Under the pieces are notes generated by a model. That model saw only the letters and a program-made list of their open reading frames with translations. It searched no databases and was not told the origin of the DNA. From assembly GCA_021018995.1 (NCBI GenBank), contig CM037584.1, positions 174,486,317 through 174,550,316 of the forward strand: DNA of 64,000 bases, written 5' to 3'. Shown one piece after another: positions 57,890-64,000 of this stretch. The first letter of the stretch is position 1; every line of letters begins with the position of its first letter. The translations under genes were made by a program, and so were the position numbers. This DNA comes from Chloranthus sessilifolius (taxonomy: Eukaryota; Streptophyta; Magnoliopsida; Chloranthales; Chloranthaceae).

Positions 57890-57905
57890 AGTTGAAGAAA
57901 GACTT

Positions 57906-58700
57906 GGTTTTTTTTTTTGATCGGTGAAAGACTTGGTATTTTAGAAACATGAGATGATGAAAATGCAATCTGGGCCGTCTGATTTGAAGTTCACGATCTA
58001 AAGATTTTTATTACATAAGATTGGATCAAAATACCATCTTTATCATATGAGTTATTGTAGTCAACTGTTGAATTAGATATAGCCTTTGATTATAGTTAAT
58101 CACATGATGAAGATTATGTTTCATGCTAATCTTTTGCACTTAATATCTTTAAATCATAGCCACTAAATCAAAGATTTAGATGGTATTTTCAAATAGTAGA
58201 GGTCACCAAACTTGCAAGTCTTTGTTTTAAATTTATGCAAGGGCCATGCAAGGAATGACTCCCTTTTTACTTTTATAGGTTGATTTAAAGTACTTTCCTT
58301 GTAAAAATTCTCCTAAACTGTTTTCTTTAACCATCCATATAGCTATAATTTCAGTGCTAACCTCCTATTTAAAACAAACAAATTAAGGCAATCAATTAAG
58401 TGACATTTTGCTAATATAGAAAGCTTGAAGATTTTTCTTTAATTTTCACCAATATTGCATTAATGACAGTTTGCTAATATAGAGATCATGAAGATTTTTC
58501 TCTAATGTTTTTTATTGCACAAATGACATTTTTCTAATATAGAAAGCTTAAAGATTTGTGTAAAAATAAAAATATAAACGAATAAATAATTTTAACTTTC
58601 CTTATACTGACCATGATCCAATTCTCCTAATATTGCCTTTTATATTCGAATGATCATGGAAGATGCATAAAAAAGTTTCTATTGCCACACCAAATTTTGC
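57906..58700. other. Intergenic sequence between the S-protein genes
   Basis: AT-rich. From 57960 to 58200 there is a diverged inverted-repeat element of the family Z style (AAATGCAATCTGGGCCGTCTGATTTGAAG opposed by ACTAAATCAAAGATTTAGATGG). The phrase TGACATTTTGCTAATATAGA is repeated three times at about 58400, 58465 and 58525. Confidence 0.45.
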
Positions 58701-58734
58701 TAGGTGCTCGTCATAATAATCAAGTTTCTTAGGA

Positions 58735-58868
58735 TTGCTTTCAATTTGTGTGTGCATAGAAAAGTTTGGTGTGGCAATAATAATATTAGTCTATATAAAC
58801 ACCTAATAGTATATCATAATTCTATTGAATAAAAGAACGAAAGAAAGAAAAAAAGAAAGAAAGAAGTA
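58735..58868 (+). promoter_or_regulatory. Promoter and leader of S-protein homologue 2
   Basis: CTATATAAAC at 58791-58800 is a good TATA box, 69 bases from the ATG. Upstream TTTCAATTTGTGTG and TTTGGTGTGGCAATAATAA match the first gene. The leader is an unusual purine-rich GAAA repeat (58834-58865). Confidence 0.65.
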
Positions 58869-59315
58869 ATGAGTACTATTTGTTTGTATGTTATTATAAT
58901 TGTTTTGGTATTGTCTTTGTGTGATCCACTTGTATTTGGAAGAAATGTAAATGCACGCTTCGATAAAGTGTACGTGATCGTCGAGAACAAATTGGGATCC
59001 GGGGGGAACATGACACTTCATTGCAAATCGAAAGACAACGATCTCGGAGTCCACAATGTGCCGGACGGAGGTGATTTCCGCTGGTCATTTAACGTCAATT
59101 TCTTTGAGACAACGCTTTTCTCCTGCGATGTGGGATGGGAGAAAGTACCGAGTTTCAGTTTCGACGCGTTCGATGCACAAAGTACCGCGTGCGATAAAAT
59201 TTGCATGCTTGGGATCGAACCAGACGGCATTTTTCGATGGAATCAGTATAATAATAAGTGGGAACTTGCATATTTTTGGAAAGAATACCTGGATCAAATT
59301 TTAGAGAGGAATTAA
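58869..59315 (+). CDS. S-protein homologue 2 (plant self-incompatibility S1 family)
   Basis: Single-exon gene of 148 residues and paralogue of the gene at 55784. Signal peptide about residues 1-24 (ICLYVIIIVLVLSLC). The mature part follows the same plan: VYVIVENKLG, GNMTLHCKSKDNDLG with sequon N47, VPDGGDFRWSF, FSCDVGW, PSFSFDAF, then WELAYFW. Cysteines 52, 86, 108 and 112 match the four of its neighbour. It differs by about seven extra residues after the signal peptide and a charged C-terminal extension (KEYLDQILERN). Expected to be a small secreted protein, possibly a ligand; the exact role is unknown for most family members. It has the better TATA box of the two. The frame is intact, so both copies appear functional. 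Confidence 0.9.
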   Translation: MSTICLYVIIIVLVLSLCDPLVFGRNVNARFDKVYVIVENKLGSGGNMTLHCKSKDNDLGVHNVPDGGDFRWSFNVNFFETTLFSCDVGWEKVPSFSFDAFDAQSTACDKICMLGIEPDGIFRWNQYNNKWELAYFWKEYLDQILERN

Positions 59316-59399
59316 AAGGGTCGTAAACAGAGTGACTTGCTAAGTTGCATGTTTGTTCATTAACAGATGTTAATAAGTAAGCGCCCTTCAAAAGATACA

Positions 59400-59600
59400 C
59401 ATTTTATTTGGTTCTAGGTGAAAGCTATGAGTGAATGATTCTCTCTCTCTCTCTCATAAACGCACTACAAAGTTAGATATTTTATTCATTCATAAAAAAA
59501 TAGGTATATATATATATATATATATATTATTTGATTCTATGTTCTCCTGAGTGCATGTTAGATGAAAGGTATGAGTGAATCTCTCTCTCTCTCTCATTTT
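59400..59600. repeat. Tandem duplication containing (CT)n and (TA)n runs
   Basis: GTGAAAGCTATGAGTGAATGATTCTCTC.. at about 59417 and GATGAAAGGTATGAGTGAATCTCTCT.. at about 59561 are two copies of one unit of about 145 bp, separated by a TA tract (59506-59527). Confidence 0.65.
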
Positions 59601-59609
59601 TATGGTTTA

Positions 59610-60130
59610 AAAAACCAATATATATAGGCGTATCGAGTAAGTTCCAAGCCGATACGTATTGACTAAACGGGTAGATATTTAAGCATATTTAAAAAAATAA
59701 AAAAATAAATAAAAAATATAAAAAAGGGTAATCATCCTCTCACTGGTCATAGGACATAATCTCGTGAATCGAGCTATCATCGGTTGAATGTCACATCAGG
59801 TTAACTTTTTAAGTTACCTGATGTGACATGCATCCAATAGGAGCTTGAGTCACGGGCTTATGTACCTTGATTTGAGTCATATGGTCAAAATTTTCTCCAA
59901 ATTCTTTTTAACAAAAAAGCTTTTTTGGTATTTTATCCGATTCATGTTCGATAAATATAGGCTAATATGACCCGATATTGTCTGATATGACCCACTATGG
60001 GCCGATGTTTAACCTGTTTGACCCAATGTTTAACCCCATACAAAATGGGGATGGATATCGTATCGGATGGGGCCGGCCGAACCCGATACATATCTACCAA
60101 TATGTATCGAATATCGCCCGTGGTTGAAAA
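59610..60130. repeat. GATACGTATCGG-related repeat, copy 5, diverged
   Basis: CCGATACGTATTGAC near 59650 and GATACATATCTACCAATATGTATCG near 60090 flank a longer interior that includes a stem GATGTGACAT (59787-59830 region) and repeated CCGATNTGACCC words (59970-60030). The longest copy of this family in the window. Confidence 0.5.
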
Positions 60131-60369
60131 TATTGGTTAGGTTAATCATACTTGAAAGTATTCGCTAGTACTAGATTGTAACATTCGATCCGGGCACCCG
60201 GGGAGCGGTGTAGTAGGTTAGTAATGCACTCAATTTTAATGTGTTTGATTATTTGATTAGAAGTTTAGGATTTTTTGATTATTAGATTTAATGTCATAGT
60301 GATAGATAATTGTTGAGGGGAGTGTTGAATATTTGACAAAATCACACTGAATAATTAAAAGGGTACTTT

Positions 60370-60543
60370 AGAAAAACAACCTTAAAAAACAACATTTTAG
60401 CAAAAAATTCAGAACTTAAATGTTTTAAAAAGACAATACTTTCACAATTTTTTGAAGTTCTAAGATGCGTGAAAGCATTATTTTTTAAAACGTTTAAATT
60501 CTGAATTTTTTGCTAAAACGCTTGTTTCTTAAGGTTGTTTTTC
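60370..60543. repeat. Palindromic MITE, 174 bp
   Basis: Two arms of about 80 bp: AGAAAAACAACCTTAA, TTTTAGCAAAAAATTCAGAA and AATACTTTCAC on the left, with nearly exact complements on the right. Only a few bases of loop, near 60455. A decayed relative lies at 56430-56570. Confidence 0.8.
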
Positions 60544-60673
60544 TAATTTTCTCTTTTTTCAAAATTAAACGGATTTCAATCAGTTGTAGTGAAAAATATA
60601 GGCTGGAGAAAAAGCAACTTCAGCCTTTACTTCTAGGGACTATGGCTCGGTGGCTCCTGACCGACATATAAAC

Positions 60674-61005
60674 ATGGTGTTTATATGGTCTTTCACCGGT
60701 GAATTCAAAATTTTGATATCACACCATTGAAGTGTGGTTTACTATTATGACATGTGTCACACATTTATGATCAATGTAATTTGCTTAGGTAGACAATTCA
60801 TCTTAGAAAATGTTTTAGCCAAAGTGTCCTGCGTGGATGTGAACCATCTGATTGGTAAACTTTAATATCAGCCATTCAAACTAACTACAATGGTTGGTAG
60901 TAGTGCGTACAGATCGTATGATTTAAAACTCTAAAAAATGTGATTTTTGGGCTCATTGCCTTTCAATCATTTAAACATAATTTTAGTGTTTAGATGACGG
61001 TCGGG
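60674..61005. repeat. MITE with ATGGTCTTTCACC ends, copy 2
   Basis: GGTGTTTATATGGTCTTTCACC at the left, a weak complement near 60985-61005, and shared interior GTGGATGTGAACCATCTGATTGGT place it with the element at 53480-53850. Confidence 0.5.
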
Positions 61006-61314
61006 AGTGTTGGTCCTTTACTTCTAATATCCTGTAATGTAAAGGTGTCATAGATGTTTGACAGTTTTTGAAAAATTCAATACATTAACATGACCTTAAA
61101 AAAGTAAATTGATGAAACCAAAAAAGAAAAATTCAATTTCATTTTTATAGTAAATGAAAACAATACATAATGCATATCATGAAACGTAAGTCAAAATATT
61201 CTATCTTATATATATTTATAAACTTTACATCAAATTTTTCCTAAAATTGCATTTCATTTTACCAAGTTAAAGTGAATCACACTTTGATGGTATCAAGTGA
61301 AGCACACTTTGTCA

Positions 61315-61503
61315 CCCATCAAGGGTTGGCGTAGTTGGTAAGAGACTTTAGTTTGTTATCAATAGATTATGGGATTGAGTGTTGGTGGGATTCCCGGTAA
61401 GGTGTGTAAATCATGAAATACTAGTTACACGGTGGGGGCAAGGGCATCCCTAAGGGATTAGTCAAGCGTAAGCTTGGGAATTCCGTAAGTTATCAAAAAT
61501 AAA
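61315..61503 (+). mobile_element. tRNA-derived SINE with 20-bp target duplication
   Basis: A perfect 20-bp direct repeat (AAGTGAAGCACACTTTGTCA) flanks it at 61295-61314 and 61504-61523. The head GGTTGGCGTAGTTGGTAAGAG is A-box-like, and GGGATTGAGTGTTGG near 61370 is a weak B-box. The body holds GGGATTCCCGG and a GGTGGGGGCAAGGGC stretch, and the 3' end is TCAAAAATAAAA. 189 bp. The intact duplication shows a recent insertion. Confidence 0.85.
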
Positions 61504-61523
61504 AAGTGAAGCACACTTTGTCA

Positions 61524-62470
61524 TTATATTTTGAAGTGAAGTAAAGATGAACACATCCAACCAATAATTAATATGAGCAACAATGATGTGATGTAGAGAG
61601 ATTCAAAACCCACCAGTTAATAACTACAATTATTAACTTGAGAAATAATGCCAGCTTTAGGTGCATTTCCAAGTACAATTATTACTAAATCATTGACTTC
61701 AGAAGTGAAAATTAAAACACATCTTTCCAAAAATTTCAAAGCTAACAAATTTGTTCCAACAGAACCAGGCTACAAAAAAAATTGCAAGAGTTTGTGTTAG
61801 GCAATAATGTGAAATATTTTAGTGTATGACCAAATCCTTATACATTTCCAAGAGCAACCATAAATCAAATAGTTTGAGAGGAAAGAGATGTAAACATACA
61901 GAGAGCCTGCCCTACACACTTTCACTCAATAATCAGGAAATGAATGAGACATTGCAGAAAATTAGTGGTTAATTAGTAATTTCTGATTAGCGAACACGTG
62001 TGTGTTTGATAGGCAAAAAGGTAGAACGGTGGCAGTTAAAGAAAATGAGATAAATGGTGGCAAAAAGGTAGAACAATGGCAACTTGAGCTGTATAATAGC
62101 TTATCTAGTGGTATGGTCTCACCACATTTTGCATTATAAAAGAAATTACTGAAAACAACCCATTGTTTAGTTTGTAAAAGGTCATGATAGCATATCATTG
62201 CTAGCCAAAACAGCACTAGCAAATTACACTATTAATTACCATATGTTGATTGGTGAATGATGATTTAATCAATTGTTTTTATCAGTATATTATAATAGAT
62301 TGTTAATATTATGATTCATCATAAGTTTTACAATGTTTGATATTATGATGGGTCAAGAGTTATTTATAGCGACTTTCCCTTCGGTGAATTCTGTACTTAC
62401 ATATCAGACAGTAACTACAAAGGGCAAATTACCAAATCATTTTTTGTGCCTATATTAAACACAATAAAAC
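61524..62470. other. Gene-free stretch
   Basis: No domains in the open frames on either strand. The phrase AAAAAGGTAGAAC.GTGGCA is repeated at about 62014 and 62062. Confidence 0.4.
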
Positions 62471-62760
62471 TAGGGTTATTTTTTTATGATGAAAAAGTGC
62501 AACATGGGCTGAATACGGGTTAGTTTGAGGTCAGCCCATCTAAGCGTGTTTTAGTCCTGTCAATTCATTCCCTCCAAATCAAAAAAATTTCAGGCTACTT
62601 CTGTGGGATTGCGTCGATATTATAGTACATGCTTCAAGGCTAGCCCACCGATGTTGCTTTTATGCTTCGGGGTTAACCCATCGAAGTTGGTTTTCAGTTC
62701 ACAACAAAGGCCGTGCAAACCTTTGTCGTGAGACGTTTTCATCATAAAAGAATAACCCTA
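62471..62760. repeat. MITE with TAGGGTTATTCTTTTATGATG ends
   Basis: The left end TAGGGTTATTTTTTTATGAT and right end complement ATCATAAAAGAATAACCCTA pair over about 26 bases with two differences. The interior includes GGCTAGCCCACCGATGTTG and GGGTTAACCCATCGAAGTTG in tandem. No clear target duplication. Non-coding. Confidence 0.7.
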
Positions 62761-64000
62761 TTTTTTGGTGATTAAAATACAAGTACATTACCTTTTGGAA
62801 AATTTAAAACTCAAGGCCACTCATTTAAATAATTAACCTTCTGTTGCTTACATTTAAGTAGAGAAATAAAATTCGCAAAGCCGACCTTAAGTGGATAAGG
62901 TGTTGATAATTATGATAATTGTTTAATGCTTGATGTCTTTTTTTTTTTGATAACGTAATGCTTGATGTCTTTCTAATAAAAAATAATGATAAATTATGGG
63001 TGATGTTTATAACATAATTGTAAAAGGTCCTATTAGCAACATTAAGAGAAGTTGGATTAGAGCACTACTCCTTATAGGGGAAGCAAATTCTCTAGAAATT
63101 ACTTATTTCTAATGAGCATGAAAAGGTAAATCACGTAAAGTACCTTAATTAAAAAGTTAGAGCACATTGAAAAATTGATGAGCCTCGAACCATATTTTTT
63201 CCCTTAATAGGTGGTTTCATAATAGATTACACGTTCTTGTTAACAGAATTTGCGGTAGTTTACGAGGTAAATTGATCCCGAAAGCAAAATATATAAGATT
63301 TACTAAAAGATTCTCAAAGGGCAGTGTACCAAATATGTTTTTTAAAGAAATGATGAAAACCAGCCTTACCAAAATACTAAAAGAAAAGGTAAGGTGATAG
63401 CGGAATCCTATTCTAACTCCGGGTTCCTAATTCGGCGAAAATGCAGCTCCCGGGACTTTTGAAAATTGGGTGCAACCTCTTCCTAATTAGGTGGTACGAG
63501 GAGGTGTGAAAGGTAGGAAGTTCTCGAGATACACTCCCGAGGGAGGATCACACCAGCCCTTTCCAATCAGAGGGGGTTTAAAATAGGTGCCTAATAATGA
63601 ATGCCTAAAAAAATTGATGGCATGCTATAGATGGGTGCTATGGTGCAAGCAAGCATGCAAACTAAGCAATCCTGGCATAAAAGGGTCCCACCGTGATTGC
63701 CATTCTGTCACACTCGAAAGATTGACCCGACCCGATCCCGTGAGCATTTAGGTTTGTTGTCCCACACTAGTCCGGCCTTTGGTCGATTTTATATAGTCAC
63801 TTGGGACTTGCTTATGTTAAGAAAAAAAGATTAAAATAAAGAAAAATATGAGAGATGAGTTTAGAAAATATATTTGTGATTGCCACCTACAGTTGTTGAT
63901 GTCGTAAATCGTCGTCTGATCGCTTACTCTATTTGCAATTAATTGAGGTTCCCTTTTGATCAAGTATCGGTCGACCAATCTTAACGACTGGATTTCTTTG
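62761..64000. other. Right edge, nothing identified
   Basis: AT-rich. A C/G-rich patch at 63410-63570 contains CTCCCGGGACTTTTGAAAATTGGG and GAGGGAGGATCACACC. At 63755-63830 the text TTGTCCCACACTAGTCCGGCC..TATATAGTCACTTGGGA resembles LTR promoter sequence, but no partner or terminal repeat is present in the window. Confidence 0.35.

Noticed and set aside
58894-59400. Minus-strand and alternate-frame open frames over S-protein homologue 2
   Set aside because: Shadows of the real gene; they have no signal peptide or family motif, while the plus frame has all the S1-family features.
63750-63830. LTR at the right edge
   Set aside because: The text resembles LTR promoter sequence, but no ends, partner or coding region is visible, so it cannot be supported.

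Overview
This window is nuclear DNA of a flowering plant. The evidence is spliced plant genes with long introns, two S1-type self-incompatibility protein homologues, plant-type LTR retrotransposons (Ty1/copia and chromodomain-bearing Ty3/gypsy), CACTA and hAT-like DNA transposons, tRNA-derived SINEs and many AT-rich inverted-repeat elements. I cannot name the species from sequence alone. Most of the window is transposon-derived, and only three host loci look alive: one oxidoreductase gene that enters from the left, and a tandem pair of small secreted-protein genes near the right.

Region 1 (1-16.7 kb) is mostly one intron. A minus-strand gene resembling plant chloroplast-envelope quinone oxidoreductase (ceQORH/AOR family) has its first coding exon at 16467-16402 and its second at 3136-2995. 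Later exons must lie off the left edge, because none was seen in 1-2994. The 13.3 kb intron between them holds an LTR chromovirus fossil (4923-11685, both LTRs, 5-bp target duplication CCACA) and many small elements. Left of exon 2 lie two foldback elements and a 62-bp minisatellite.

Region 2 (16.7-22.1 kb) is gene-free. It holds small inverted-repeat elements, GATACGTATCGG-rich repeats and a 1041-bp hAT-like element with a perfect 8-bp target duplication.

Region 3 (22.1-45.5 kb) is a stack built inside one plus-strand copia fossil. It contains a 2.5 kb solo LTR (24066-26574), a gypsy fragment joined to an opposite-strand LTR through a hairpin-forming inverted repeat (27.0-33.9 kb), and a full-structure minus-strand chromovirus (35492-45204) sitting in the copia 3' LTR.

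Region 4 (45.5-53.4 kb) is a second, minus-strand copia fossil split by a 5583-bp CACTA element (47455-53037, TSD CCA). This CACTA element carries no transposase that I can see. It carries genomic fragments, some with introns, of at least three unrelated host genes: MPP10, granule-bound starch synthase and an NDR-type protein kinase, plus a fourth unidentified piece. It is a Pack-CACTA-type gene-fragment collector and the most interesting structure in the window.

Region 5 (53.4-64 kb) carries the two S-protein homologue genes (55784-56194 and 58869-59315), which share coding and upstream sequence and so arose by tandem duplication. Around and between them are nested TAGGGCTG-ended elements, two tiny CACTA MITEs, two SINEs with long target duplications, and several palindromic MITEs. 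The last 1.2 kb shows nothing I can identify.
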